From contig NZ_OY764902.1 in NCBI RefSeq assembly GCF_963668665.1, positions 1,925,501-1,989,500 of the forward strand: a stretch of DNA of 64,000 nt. The letters run 5' to 3'. Below, piece by piece: positions 6,996 through 15,781 of this stretch; the stretch's first letter is position 1; the number at the start of each line of letters is the position of its first letter. The notes below the pieces were generated by a model. The model made no database searches. It was not told the DNA's origin and saw only the letters and a list, made by a program, of their open reading frames with translations. The DNA comes from an uncultured Anaeromusa sp. (lineage in GTDB: Bacteria > Bacillota > Negativicutes > Anaeromusales > Anaeromusaceae). Position numbers and translations under genes: made by a program.

Positions 6996-8552
6996 ATGAA
7001 CATGTACAAATATTTTCCGTTCATGTTATTCATCAGTTTTTGGTTACTCGTGACTCCGGTTAGCGCTCAGACTATTGTGTATATACCGATGGATGATCGA
7101 CCGGTTAACTTGGAGTATGTCGTTGATGCGGCTCAAGCAGCTGGCGTGGATATTGTTGTGCCTCCCAAAGCACTTTTAGGCACTCGCGGTGAGATGGGCG
7201 ATCCAGAGGGCTTGTGGGCGTGGTTATTTGCTCATTCACGTACTGCGGATGCGGTTGTCGCATCGACGGACTCGCTGTTATATGGTAGTTTGGTGGCTTC
7301 TCGCACGCATAACCTTTCGATGGATATTGTCGAAGAGCGGCTTGCTAATCTTGCTAAGCTGAAGTCCAGTAATCCAGGAATGATGCTGTATGTGTACGGT
7401 ACCATTATGCGAACACCTAAAACTACAGAAGGCGGAGAAGAACCTTCTTATTATGAACGATATGGCCCTGCTATTTTTCGTATTACAGCTTTGCGGGATC
7501 AGATGGACAGCCAGGGTTTGACGCGTAGGGAAGACCAGGAGTTGCACGGCTTGCTGGATAAGGTGCCTCCAGCCATATTGAACGATTGGTATAGCCGACG
7601 GGAGAAGAACTTGCTTGCCAATCAGCGTCTGATCGGTTATGCCAAACAAGATATTGTCGCTTATTTTTTACTTGGGAAGGATGATTGTGCGCCGTTCTCT
7701 CAGTCCCATATGGAGTTTCGTCATTTGGCCGCAGAGACAGTCGGATTGCCGACTAGCAAGTATGCCTGCTTTCCAGGAGCTGATGAATTTGGCATGCTGA
7801 TGATGACGCGAGCCATCAACAATAACACTTTCCGAGTGCCCATTGTACGGACTTTATTTGCTCCCGGAGTTGGTCCAAACACAGTACCTTCTTATGAGGA
7901 TGTGGCTGTGGGGCAGACCATCAATGCCCATATTCTTTCTGCTGGTGGCATACCGCTCAACTCGCAGCGGGCTGAGTTGGTATTGGCGGTAAATACACCA
8001 GAGAATGGTGTCACGCGGGAGGCGGACAGCGCATTTAATCATAGCCGTTCTAGGGAAGCCACGGCAGTATTGGCAGAAGATATGGCACGCGAATTGAGGG
8101 CCGGGCATCGGTTGACAGTAGCAGATATTGCTTTTGCCAATGGTGCTGACAACGCGTTTATGTCCGAATTGAGCAAGCGGGGCTTGCTATTTAGAGTAGA
8201 CGCCTACTCGGGCTGGAACACGGCCAGTAATACCATTGGTTATGCAATCGCTCAGGGCATGCTGGCAGATAGAATGGTTCCTGCAAGTAAAAATAGGCTT
8301 TTGGCGGTGAGGTTTTTGGATGATTGGGCGTATCAAGCCAATGTTCGAGATGCGGTGGGGGTGGAGGTCCTTTTTCCACTTGGCGGCCAGTGGGCTGATT
8401 TGGGCAAGCTGACGCCTCGCTTGGTGACGGAGACGGAGCGACGGCTGAGGGGGTTTGCGCATTCCTATTTCCCCGCATATCCGTTGGAGCGGTTCCAAGT
8501 ATCGTTTCCTTGGAATCGGATGTTTGAAGTAAAGATCGACTTACCTGACTAA
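6996..8552 (+). CDS. DUF4127 family exported protein, 518 aa (paralogue 1)
   Basis: An N-terminal signal peptide (hydrophobic PFMLFISFWLLVTPVSAQ) precedes a DUF4127 domain covering the rest of the protein. Hallmarks are YIPMDDRPVN near the mature start, TDSLLYGSLVASRTH, GTIMRTPK, GKDDCAPFSQSH and NGADNAF. It is clearly homologous over its full length to the second DUF4127 protein at 34286-35860. The biochemical function of the family is not established; conserved Asp/His/Arg motifs suggest an enzyme acting outside the membrane. ATG 6996 has AAGGGG upstream. The gene lies between two direct repeats, and its stop codon overlaps a HigB2 fragment, so its surroundings have been rearranged. Confidence 0.85.
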   Translation: MNMYKYFPFMLFISFWLLVTPVSAQTIVYIPMDDRPVNLEYVVDAAQAAGVDIVVPPKALLGTRGEMGDPEGLWAWLFAHSRTADAVVASTDSLLYGSLVASRTHNLSMDIVEERLANLAKLKSSNPGMMLYVYGTIMRTPKTTEGGEEPSYYERYGPAIFRITALRDQMDSQGLTRREDQELHGLLDKVPPAILNDWYSRREKNLLANQRLIGYAKQDIVAYFLLGKDDCAPFSQSHMEFRHLAAETVGLPTSKYACFPGADEFGMLMMTRAINNNTFRVPIVRTLFAPGVGPNTVPSYEDVAVGQTINAHILSAGGIPLNSQRAELVLAVNTPENGVTREADSAFNHSRSREATAVLAEDMARELRAGHRLTVADIAFANGADNAFMSELSKRGLLFRVDAYSGWNTASNTIGYAIAQGMLADRMVPASKNRLLAVRFLDDWAYQANVRDAVGVEVLFPLGGQWADLGKLTPRLVTETERRLRGFAHSYFPAYPLERFQVSFPWNRMFEVKIDLPD

Positions 8553-8619
8553 TTGGAAGCAAGGCGATATAATCCAAGGCACTAACGGTTTACGTAAAAT
8601 TCATTGGAGTCGCTCCGGG
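8551..8619 (+). pseudogene. 69-bp fragment of a HigB2 toxin gene
   Basis: The frame from 8551 reads QGDIIQGTNGLRKI then HWSRSG, matching the central part of the intact toxin at 5463-5816 (QGDIIQGTNGLRKIRWSRSG) with about nine base changes in 70. The fragment starts in the last two bases of the DUF4127 stop codon and runs into a GGGACGTTCC motif. It cannot be translated as a functional protein. Confidence 0.85.
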
Positions 8620-8621
8620 AC

Positions 8622-8645
8622 AAAGGGACGTTCCTTTTTGTCACC
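8622..8645. repeat. AAAGGGACGTTCC-TTTTTGTCACC dispersed motif
   Basis: A copy of the REP-like motif, placed directly at the end of the HigB2 fragment and just before direct repeat B. Confidence 0.6.
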
Positions 8646-8663
8646 TTTATCATATATTTCATT

Positions 8664-8928
8664 GCTTGACCCAATAGGGAGAATCGCTAAAAGGAGAGAA
8701 AAATGGCAGTTGTAAAATGCACCAAATGTGGAAAAGTGTTTAATACAGAGGGAGCGATACTGAAACCGATAGGCGATGGTGGATATTTAGAATGTTGTCC
8801 AAAATGCGGGAGCACGAGTGTATATTGTGTGGACGGTTTCCAAAACGAAGATGATAGAAAATGGGAAGGGTATTAGGAACGAGGTACAGTCAACCTAGTC
8901 CGGCAACAGAAGCAGAGGGATGACTCTG
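8664..8928. repeat. 265-bp direct repeat, copy B
   Basis: The second copy of the block at 6489-6753, same orientation, offset 2175 bases. Confidence 0.9.
8703..8876 (+). CDS. small zinc-ribbon protein, 57 aa (copy B)
   Basis: Identical in layout to copy A: ribosome site AAAGGAGAG, start ATG 8703, cysteines C6, C9, C32 and C35, acidic tail. It differs by only a few residues (for example V instead of T at 43, K instead of R near 53). Keeping both frames open over this distance suggests a recent duplication, selection, or both. Confidence 0.75.
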   Translation: MAVVKCTKCGKVFNTEGAILKPIGDGGYLECCPKCGSTSVYCVDGFQNEDDRKWEGY

Positions 8929-8986
8929 TTTCCTTAATTAGGCGACTTAAAGAAGGGGAAAAGAGTGCCTAGGAGGTGTAGGAGAA

Positions 8987-9334
8987 TTGTTAAAGGCAGT
9001 TTTACATATTGATGAACCAATTAAATGGCAGTTAACTTTAGCTAATACAGAAAATCTTATTGCAGACGTAGGCTTAGAAAATATTACTTTGGAAATTATT
9101 GCAAATGCAGCAGCGGTAAAAATATTTGGCTCTACAGAGTCCGAGATGGCAAGTGTAATCGAAAAGATGAAAGCGCTATCAACTCATAATGTTAAAATTA
9201 TTGCGTGTAGAAATGCTTTAAGAGCAAATGCTATTAGCGAAGATACATTGCCGAGTTATATAACGGTTGCTCCTGCAGGAATAACAAGGATTATAAAGAA
9301 ACAATCCGAAGGTTATTCTTACGTAAAACCGTAA
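8987..9334 (+). CDS. DsrE/DsrF-like sulfur-relay family protein, 115 aa
   Basis: The translation fits the small DsrE-like fold: LKAVLHIDEPIKW at the N terminus, the alternating strand-helix pattern LIADVGLENITLEIIANAAAV (in two parts), and the segment KIIACRNALRANAI, where a conserved cysteine sits as in the COG1416 group. These proteins are cytoplasmic and some act in sulfur transfer. The start is TTG 8987, after AGGAGGTGTAGGAG. The single cysteine could be the persulfide carrier; this is inference. The gene is monocistronic. Confidence 0.75.
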   Translation: MLKAVLHIDEPIKWQLTLANTENLIADVGLENITLEIIANAAAVKIFGSTESEMASVIEKMKALSTHNVKIIACRNALRANAISEDTLPSYITVAPAGITRIIKKQSEGYSYVKP

Positions 9335-9403
9335 GATAGCGCCTTGCTTCCGAAAACAGGACACTAGGGACATTTTTTCTCACCTTTTGAGCTGTCGCTC
9401 CTG

Positions 9404-9540
9404 CGACGCGCAGGATGAGCAAGCGTCGAGTGCGTCCGGGATGGCAGTATAAGAATAAAGATAGAGTACAAGATTCCTGCAGAATGGTTTTGCCATTTGA
9501 GGGGATCTTATTTTTTATGTAAAAACTACTTGTGGGCAGC
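9404..9540. repeat. intergenic repeat with TCCTGC-type hairpin
   Basis: A short hairpin near 9400 (CTCCTGCG / CGCAGGA) is followed by AGTATAAGAATAAAG and a longer hairpin with arms AAGATTCCTGCAGAATGG (9470-9487) and CCATTTGAGGGGATCTT (9493-9509), then TTTTTTATGTAAAAACTACTT. The hairpin and tail belong to the dispersed hairpin family. Upstream, 9366-9384 is a degenerate copy of the GGGACGTTCC motif. Confidence 0.65.
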
Positions 9541-9610
9541 GCTTTAAAAATATGCAAGTAGAATATAAGAATTAGCAATAAATATTTAGTTTATATTATA
9601 AAGGGAAGTA

Positions 9611-9699
9611 ATGAGAAACGTCGAAATAGAAACAGGAAAATGAAGGTATTATTGCAGAAATTCAAGCAGGCTTACTAGAACGGGCAGGGGGCAAAGTTT
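9611..9699 (+). other. short frameshifted coding-like remnant
   Basis: ATG 9611 opens a ten-codon frame ending in TGA. Shifting one base gives NEGIIAEIQAGLLERAGGKV, which reads like real protein and continues past the next gene's start in another frame. It may be another gene fragment; I do not recognise the source. The rest of 9541-9699 is AT-rich and should hold the promoter of the next operon. Confidence 0.3.
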
Positions 9700-10995
9700 A
9701 TGGCAGTCAGGCGACTTATACGATATGGTGTTGTTCTAATCATAATGGCCGTGATTGCCGGATGTGGAACGACGAATACTAATACGTTAGAACCAGGCAA
9801 CGTGAAGAAGAAGGTCACGTTGCTGCACTATTTTTCAGGAGCCTTAAGCGGCGGGATTCAGGGGATGGTGGAGACGTTTAATCAAAGAAACAGCAAATAC
9901 CAGTTAGTAGCGACCCCGCTGGACCATGAAGCATATAAAACCAGTATCAAAGACACGTTGGCTTCGCCAAATTCACCGGATTTATATTCGTATTGGGCCG
10001 GGGCCAGGACAAGGTCGGTACTGGAAAACCTGGATTCTTTCGATGATGTATGGGAAACGACAGGCTTGAATCGTGATGCGTCTAAGGCGGTTACTGAAGC
10101 TTGTACCTATAATGGCAAAAAATATATACTTCCAGTCACCCAGCACTATGTTGGTTTCTTCTATAACAAGAAGGTGTTTGCCGCTGCCGGGGTTCAGCCG
10201 CCGGCAAATTGGAGCGAGTTTCTCAGTGTGTGTGAACGCCTTAAGGCCAACGGGGTAACGCCTATAGCTCTTGGCGCAAAGGAAAAATGGCCGGCCCAGT
10301 TTTGGTTCGATTATCTTCTCTTACATACTGCCGGCTATGAATATCGTCAGCAATTGATGGAGGGTAAGATTTCCTATGCGGATGCTCCAGTGCGAAAGGC
10401 ATTTGACCTGTGGGCCGAGCTTATCGATAAAGGGTATTTTAATGATCGCCCTATTGATGTTTCCTGGGATCGGGGCGCTAATGAAGCCGTTTATAAGGGA
10501 GAAGCGGCTATGACGCTTATGGGAACCTGGATTATCGGCAACTATTCGGATGACAGCCATAAATGGAGGCAGGGGGAGGATTATGACTATTTTCCATTCC
10601 CTGTATTGGATGAAGAAATGCCGCGCTATGCACTTGGGCCGATAGACGGGCTTGTTCTTTCAAGGCAGGCTGTGCAAAAAGAAGGAGCTAAGGAAGCGCT
10701 TGAGTATCTTGCTTCGCTGGAATCTCTCAAGGCTATGAGCCGTGGGTCAGGAGCTTTTGTTCCGAGACGGGTCGAGCCGGAATTTTACTCGCCGCTACAG
10801 CAGCGGATGTTGAAAGATATTGATGCCGCACAACATTGGGTGTTCAATTATGACCTGTCCACGCCTCCGCAGGTGGCGGCGGAGGGACTCAATCTATTTG
10901 TGGAATTTCTGGATTTCCCCCAACAACGGGAATATATTATTACGCGCTCTGCTAAGAAAATTGAAAAGGTGTGGAAAGAGTCGGGCGTGATTTAA
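9700..10995 (+). CDS. ABC-type extracellular solute-binding lipoprotein, 431 aa
   Basis: The N terminus carries a lipoprotein signal with lipobox AVIAGC, so the mature protein should be anchored outside the cytoplasmic membrane by its cysteine. The remainder resembles family 1 sugar-binding proteins: LLHYFSGALSGGIQGMVETF, DLYSYWAGA, GFFYNKKVF and GTWIIGNYSD are typical positions. No permease or ATPase gene is adjacent. Instead the gene is followed after 10 bases by a membrane diguanylate cyclase, so the binding protein may deliver a ligand signal rather than a substrate. The ligand is unknown. Confidence 0.85.
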   Translation: MAVRRLIRYGVVLIIMAVIAGCGTTNTNTLEPGNVKKKVTLLHYFSGALSGGIQGMVETFNQRNSKYQLVATPLDHEAYKTSIKDTLASPNSPDLYSYWAGARTRSVLENLDSFDDVWETTGLNRDASKAVTEACTYNGKKYILPVTQHYVGFFYNKKVFAAAGVQPPANWSEFLSVCERLKANGVTPIALGAKEKWPAQFWFDYLLLHTAGYEYRQQLMEGKISYADAPVRKAFDLWAELIDKGYFNDRPIDVSWDRGANEAVYKGEAAMTLMGTWIIGNYSDDSHKWRQGEDYDYFPFPVLDEEMPRYALGPIDGLVLSRQAVQKEGAKEALEYLASLESLKAMSRGSGAFVPRRVEPEFYSPLQQRMLKDIDAAQHWVFNYDLSTPPQVAAEGLNLFVEFLDFPQQREYIITRSAKKIEKVWKESGVI

Positions 10996-11005
10996 AGAGG
11001 GTATT

Positions 11006-12901
11006 ATGCAGAAGCATTTTTCATTTCGTCAAAAACTAGGCGGGGCATTTATCATATTGCTGTCGTTTATTTTGCTGCAGGGCGCTGTGTCGTGGCTTGC
11101 GCTGACGGAGATAAACGCCCGTTACAGCGATCTTCGTGATGTCGAACGTATTACCGAGTTGATTCTGGATGCCCGCTTGAATGAAAAGACGTATGTCAAG
11201 ACTGGCGAGCGCCGTTTTGCGGTCGAGGTGCAAGAAGAGTTGCAGCAGGCAGAGGACATGGTATATGTTATTCGCCAGAGGTCTTCTCTTAAAGGACCGA
11301 TCCTGGAAGACATGGCTGGAGCTTTGGAACGATACATGAATACATTTTCACAGTACGTTATCTATCAGGACCAAAGCATGGCTCTTAAGAGTGAGAGCGC
11401 CAGAATTGACGCGGAACTGGTGGAAATGGCGGATGATATACGGAAGATAAACTGGCCGGACAGAGATAATACTATTAATAAATTATACAGATTTTTGCTT
11501 GCTGTAGGAGAGCATAAGCTAAGCAATGATGAGCGTATCGGCGCTATTGCGGCAGGTAAAGAGATTATTTCATTGGCCGAAGGCGTGCGGCAGCAGACGC
11601 CTGATACGGATGTGAAGCTTGTGGCGGCTCGTATCGTGCTGCTTGTTAAAGACTATATGGAGATATTGGAAAAGGCTAAAGAGTTGGGAGCTCGTCAACG
11701 CACTAATGAACAGCAAATGGAAGTTTCAGCGGAAGCGATGTTAGCCTGCGGAAAGCTGGTAGCCGCCGATCAAAACGAGAAAGCCCGAGAGCGGCAAGCC
11801 ATAGCAACCTGGGTAATGATCGTTGTCTTTATTCTTTCTGTGGTGATCGCCATTGGAGGCATGTTCTACCTGATGGCCCGATTGCTAAAACCGTTGAATG
11901 AGCTGGCAGCCGTTACCTCCGCCTTAGGGCAAGGTTATTTTAAAGAGCGCATAGGCGTAGACGCCGAAGATGAATTTAGGAATCTATTGCATAGTGTGAA
12001 CCGGATGGCGGAAAACATTGAGAATCTTAATGCCAACATGGAACAGATGGTGACAGAACGGACTCAGGCTTTGGAATTGGAAAAAGTCCGCTTTGAGAAA
12101 TTTTTTGAGAACAGCCCGGAGGCCATTCTTATTTTTAACAGAGAAATGCAGGTCTTGAACGTTAATCCTGCTTTTACAGAAATCTTCGGCTATACTTGGG
12201 AGGAAATCAGAGGAACACTGACCCCTAAGTTTTTAAACACAAATCAAATGGAGATAAAGGAGCGGATCAAGCTAATCGAGGAAGGGGGAGCTCTTCGGGA
12301 AGAGACCGTTCGTCGCTGTAAAAACGGTGAGGCTAAAATGGTGTCGATTATTAAGTTTGCGTTTAAGCAATACGACGGCGATATTATATATTACGCTATA
12401 TACAGCGATATATCCGAGCGTAAGGCGCATGAAGAGAGACTTAAATTCTTGAGTTTCTACGACAGCCTTACGGGGTTGAAAAACCGCACGTATTTTGAGT
12501 TGGAGATTGGTAAACTGCAGCAGACTGGCATGGCTTGCGGCATCATCGTCTGTGATGTAAATGGTTTAAAACAGATTAACGATAACTTTGGTCATGCCGC
12601 TGGTGATCGGTTGCTCCAAGCGGTTGCTCAAATGCTAAAAAAAGCGGTGGGCGGAGAGCTGCTAGCTAGAGTGGGCGGCGATGAATTTGTGATTCTGCTC
12701 CCCGGAGCTTCTCAAGATGAAATCGCTAAAATCGTAGAGGCAATAAAACTTGAACAGGATAAGGACACGATAGATAGAGAATATCCGATTTCAGTATCAG
12801 TCGGCTATGCTTATCGCGCTGACCAGAGTCTCAGCATGTCGGAGCTTTTTGCCAAAGCTGACGCCATGATGTATGCGGAGAAAAGGCGGCGAAATAAATA
12901 G
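11006..12901 (+). CDS. membrane sensor diguanylate cyclase (sensor-HAMP-PAS-GGDEF), 631 aa
   Basis: A first membrane helix at about 13-33 and a second at about 268-291 enclose a mostly helical extracytoplasmic sensor. HAMP follows (LLKPLNELAAV...), then a PAS domain (FENSPEAILIFN, NPAFTEIFGYTWEEI) at roughly 360-475, then a GGDEF domain with the intact motif ARVGGDEF near 555. The five residues before GGDEF do not form the RxxD inhibitory site, so product inhibition may be absent. The enzyme should make c-di-GMP from two GTP. It is co-transcribed with the solute-binding lipoprotein, the likely ligand input. Confidence 0.9.
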   Translation: MQKHFSFRQKLGGAFIILLSFILLQGAVSWLALTEINARYSDLRDVERITELILDARLNEKTYVKTGERRFAVEVQEELQQAEDMVYVIRQRSSLKGPILEDMAGALERYMNTFSQYVIYQDQSMALKSESARIDAELVEMADDIRKINWPDRDNTINKLYRFLLAVGEHKLSNDERIGAIAAGKEIISLAEGVRQQTPDTDVKLVAARIVLLVKDYMEILEKAKELGARQRTNEQQMEVSAEAMLACGKLVAADQNEKARERQAIATWVMIVVFILSVVIAIGGMFYLMARLLKPLNELAAVTSALGQGYFKERIGVDAEDEFRNLLHSVNRMAENIENLNANMEQMVTERTQALELEKVRFEKFFENSPEAILIFNREMQVLNVNPAFTEIFGYTWEEIRGTLTPKFLNTNQMEIKERIKLIEEGGALREETVRRCKNGEAKMVSIIKFAFKQYDGDIIYYAIYSDISERKAHEERLKFLSFYDSLTGLKNRTYFELEIGKLQQTGMACGIIVCDVNGLKQINDNFGHAAGDRLLQAVAQMLKKAVGGELLARVGGDEFVILLPGASQDEIAKIVEAIKLEQDKDTIDREYPISVSVGYAYRADQSLSMSELFAKADAMMYAEKRRRNK

Positions 12902-12915
12902 ACAACACTGGCAAC

Positions 12916-12968
12916 TGACAAAACTCCTGCAAGAATTCTAAAGAGAATTTTTGCAGGAGTTTTGTCAT
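12916..12968. terminator. bidirectional terminator between convergent genes
   Basis: Arms TGACAAAACTCCTGCAA (from 12916) and TTGCAGGAGTTTTGTCA (ending 12967) surround AATTC-containing loop sequence. It serves the GGDEF gene and the minus-strand decarboxylase gene, and belongs to the TTTGCAGGA hairpin family. Confidence 0.85.
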
Positions 12969-12996
12969 TCTTAAATTACCATCTCGTTATATCTGA

Positions 12997-13776
12997 CTAC
13001 TGTTCAATCGCTTTTAGTTCCTTGCTGTAGTCTTTATTTAGGGCAGCGGCTCCGAAACCACTAGCGCCTTGGGGTAATTCCATGCGAAACGCATGGATGC
13101 GGGACATTTGGACGTTGCCTTCTTGCAAGGAGGCTGTTAAAATATGTCCGCCAAATTTACGGTCTTCGGAAATAAAATGCAGGTGATAACCAGGAACATT
13201 AATCCCATTGATGTATTGCGGGCACCAAAACCCAATGACGGTGCCTTTGATGTTGGTAAGCTCAAATACATGCTGCTCTTTGGCCGCTTCGGCTAATGTT
13301 TTATAGGGCTTGCTTTGTTTGGGTATCGCTCTTGTTAGAACCTTTGTAAAAACTCCATCAATACGTATGGCGTAGAAATAGTTAGTGTCGTTTTTCATTT
13401 GATCTAACGATTTTTGCAAGTTTTCGTAATCCAAAGCATGAAATTGGGCAGCTCTGTCGGATTTAAAGTGTAAAGAGGTTGCGAAGGGAATTTTAGCATC
13501 ATCCGTTAGCTTCAATACGTCTCCATTGGCTTTTACTTGATAATAGTCGCCGTCTAGGCCGATTAATTCTCCGTCTAGCCCATTTAAAGTTCCAATGCCA
13601 AACGATCCCTGTTTCTTTAAATCCTTAATGGTCAGTTCCCCGTCATATACGCCTTGTAAGAGTGCATTGATGGTAGAAAATTGATAAAGTTCATTTGCAG
13701 CTTGGGCGTAAGTAAATGCGTTGAAAAAAAGTAAAAATGCGAAGGCCATAGTGATAGTGCGTAATACAGTTTTCAA
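12997..13776 (-). CDS. budA: alpha-acetolactate decarboxylase with signal peptide, 259 aa
   Basis: The enzyme converts acetolactate to acetoin. Family motifs are visible: LYQFSTINALLQGVYDG near the mature start, GSFGIGTLNGLDGELI, FATSLHF, and GYHLHFIS...FGGHIL, which supplies the zinc-binding histidines. A cleavable signal peptide (LRTITMAFAFLLFFNAFTYAQA) predicts export, as known for some members. The start is TTG at 13776 on the minus strand, with GGGAGG seven bases upstream; an upstream ATG at 13809 has no ribosome site. It stands alone, convergent with the diguanylate cyclase gene. Confidence 0.9.
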   Translation of the reverse strand: MKTVLRTITMAFAFLLFFNAFTYAQAANELYQFSTINALLQGVYDGELTIKDLKKQGSFGIGTLNGLDGELIGLDGDYYQVKANGDVLKLTDDAKIPFATSLHFKSDRAAQFHALDYENLQKSLDQMKNDTNYFYAIRIDGVFTKVLTRAIPKQSKPYKTLAEAAKEQHVFELTNIKGTVIGFWCPQYINGINVPGYHLHFISEDRKFGGHILTASLQEGNVQMSRIHAFRMELPQGASGFGAAALNKDYSKELKAIEQ

Positions 13777-13830
13777 GATAAAACCTCCCGTGATTTTATT
13801 TCTACTCATTCGACCCCTTTTTAAGAAAGC

Positions 13831-13920
13831 CCTTTTTTGTCACCTTTTTATGAGCGAGGGCGCCTCGTAAACTACTAAAACTCCTGCGTGAATTCCAGCG
13901 TGAATTTTTGCAGGAGTTTA
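13831..13920. repeat. partial GTCACC motif and TCCTGC hairpin
   Basis: CCTTTTTTGTCACCTTTTTA (tail of the dispersed motif) is followed by a hairpin with arms TAAAACTCCTGC and GCAGGAGTTTA (about 13876-13920). The hairpin belongs to the dispersed family. The remaining bases to 14132 should carry the promoter of the AbgT gene. Confidence 0.6.
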
Positions 13921-14132
13921 CATAGTATAAAGAGAAGATAACATTTCACAAGCAAGAGTAAGTTATTGTCTTCGTTTGTTCAGCATAGGATTTATGTATC
14001 AAATGTTTGATAACTACGGATGCGCGTTATTTGCTAGGCTTGTTGGAACACTATCTTGCAGTGGCAAGATTTTTATTTTTGAGCTCAAAGCCTTGTCACT
14101 GTAAGAAATTCAAATTAAAAGGAGAAGTCGTC

Positions 14133-15710
14133 GTGTCGCAAGAAGTACAACCCGCAACAAAGTTACCTGAGTCACCTCAACAAACTAGTGGTTTTTTAGG
14201 TTGGATCGAAAGGACTGGCAACAAAATACCGGATATTACAATGCTGTTCATTGCCGCCTTTTTCATTACCTGTGTTTTGTCAGCCATTCTATCTAACATG
14301 CAATTCCATTATGTACATCCCACAACCGGCAAAGCAATTGCCGTCACCAATATGTTAAGCGCTAAAGAACTGGTTACCTTGATGAGTAAAATGGTTACGA
14401 ATTACTCCGGGTTCCCTCCTTTAGGCATGGTTATTGTAGCCACGTTAGGCATCGGTATAGCTGACGGTTCCGGCTACATTAATACTGGTTTGAAAAAGAT
14501 ACTAGCAATCACCCCGAAATTTTTGATCACGCCGATCGTCATCATTGTCGGCATGCTGAGCCACCTGGCGCCGGACAGCGGTTATATGATCATTATTCCG
14601 GTTGCCGCTTACTTGTTCTACGCTTCCGGTAAACATCCTTTGTCCGGCGTAGCAGCTTCTTTTGCCGGTATTGCAGGCGCTTTTGCCGCCAACTATACGC
14701 CATCGGCCATCGATCCGATTATTCAGGGATTTACGCAAATGGCGGCGCAAATCATCGATCCGACCTATGAAGTAAATGTTCTCTGTAATTATTTTTATGC
14801 GTTTGCTTCGACTTTCGCGGTTATCGGGAGTTGCTGGTGGGTTACGGAGAAAATCACGGAACCATGGTGCCGCAAAGCCTGCCCGCTCGATGCCGATATT
14901 GATATTCAGGAAGAAGATATTACGCATACTACGTCGCGTGAAAATCGTTCTTTCTATGTTGCCACTTTTGTTCTAATTGCCATGCTGGTCGGACTGGTGC
15001 TAGCCTTATTGCCGGCTGATTCCATTTTGCGTGATGCAAATGGCAACATAGCCAGTTTTAAGGCGCCTGTCATGCAGTCTATCGTCGCTATTATCTTCCT
15101 GCTTGCAGCAGTCACAGGCATTGTGTACGGCATTTTAAGCGGCAAGTTCAGAAGTTCGAAAGACTTTACCAACTCCATGGAAGAAATCACAAAAACATTA
15201 ATTCAGCTGATTGTCTTCTACTTTTTTGCCGCTCAGTTCATGTACGCTTTTGCAGCGTCCAATATAGGCGCACTAATCGCCGTTTCCGGCGCTGAATTTT
15301 TAAAATCGCTGGCATTGCCGCCTCAGGCAACTATTTTCGGCATCATCGTCTTTGTTGCTTTACTAAACTTATTAATTACTTCCGCTTCCGCCAAGTGGTC
15401 TATTTTGGCGCCTATTTTCGTACCCATGCTGATGTCGGTCGGCATTGCGCCGGAACTGACACAAGCGGCTTTTCGCATTAGCGATTCCGCTGTGAACGTT
15501 TGCACGCCTATGTTCGCCTTTTACCCGCTGATTATAATTTATTGCCAGAAATATTATAAACGCACCGGCGTCGGAACTTTAAGCAGTTTAATGCTGCCCT
15601 ATACGATTGCGCTCCTGGTTGTCTTGACGGCGATGCTCTATCTCTTCTGGTGGTTGAATATTCCATTAGGCTTCCAAGCCGATTACGTCTATCCTCGCCA
15701 AATGTTCTAA
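14133..15710 (+). CDS. AbgT-family transporter, 525 aa
   Basis: A polytopic membrane protein of the p-aminobenzoyl-glutamate transporter family (AbgT/MtrF/YdaH). Recognisable segments are GFLGWIERTGNKIPDITMLF at the N terminus, SHLAPDSGYMIIIPVAAYLF, and the C-terminal LLITSASAKWSILAPIFVP. I choose GTG 14133, preceded by AAAGGAGA, because the 42 residues before it look non-coding and the resulting length (about 525) fits the family. It is followed by a peptidase T gene 71 bases later, which suggests import of a peptide-like amide that is then cleaved. Whether it imports peptides or exports antifolates, as some members do, is open. Confidence 0.85.
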   Translation: MSQEVQPATKLPESPQQTSGFLGWIERTGNKIPDITMLFIAAFFITCVLSAILSNMQFHYVHPTTGKAIAVTNMLSAKELVTLMSKMVTNYSGFPPLGMVIVATLGIGIADGSGYINTGLKKILAITPKFLITPIVIIVGMLSHLAPDSGYMIIIPVAAYLFYASGKHPLSGVAASFAGIAGAFAANYTPSAIDPIIQGFTQMAAQIIDPTYEVNVLCNYFYAFASTFAVIGSCWWVTEKITEPWCRKACPLDADIDIQEEDITHTTSRENRSFYVATFVLIAMLVGLVLALLPADSILRDANGNIASFKAPVMQSIVAIIFLLAAVTGIVYGILSGKFRSSKDFTNSMEEITKTLIQLIVFYFFAAQFMYAFAASNIGALIAVSGAEFLKSLALPPQATIFGIIVFVALLNLLITSASAKWSILAPIFVPMLMSVGIAPELTQAAFRISDSAVNVCTPMFAFYPLIIIYCQKYYKRTGVGTLSSLMLPYTIALLVVLTAMLYLFWWLNIPLGFQADYVYPRQMF

Positions 15711-15781
15711 TTTTATATCAACAAGAGCGTGATTATATTGCGCCAACCGCAGTGGAATAAAGGATAAAAGAGGTTTTATAC

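Noticed and set aside
7278..8577. Long antisense frames within the DUF4127 gene
   Set aside because: Shadows of the codon bias of the real gene; no start signals and no recognisable domains.
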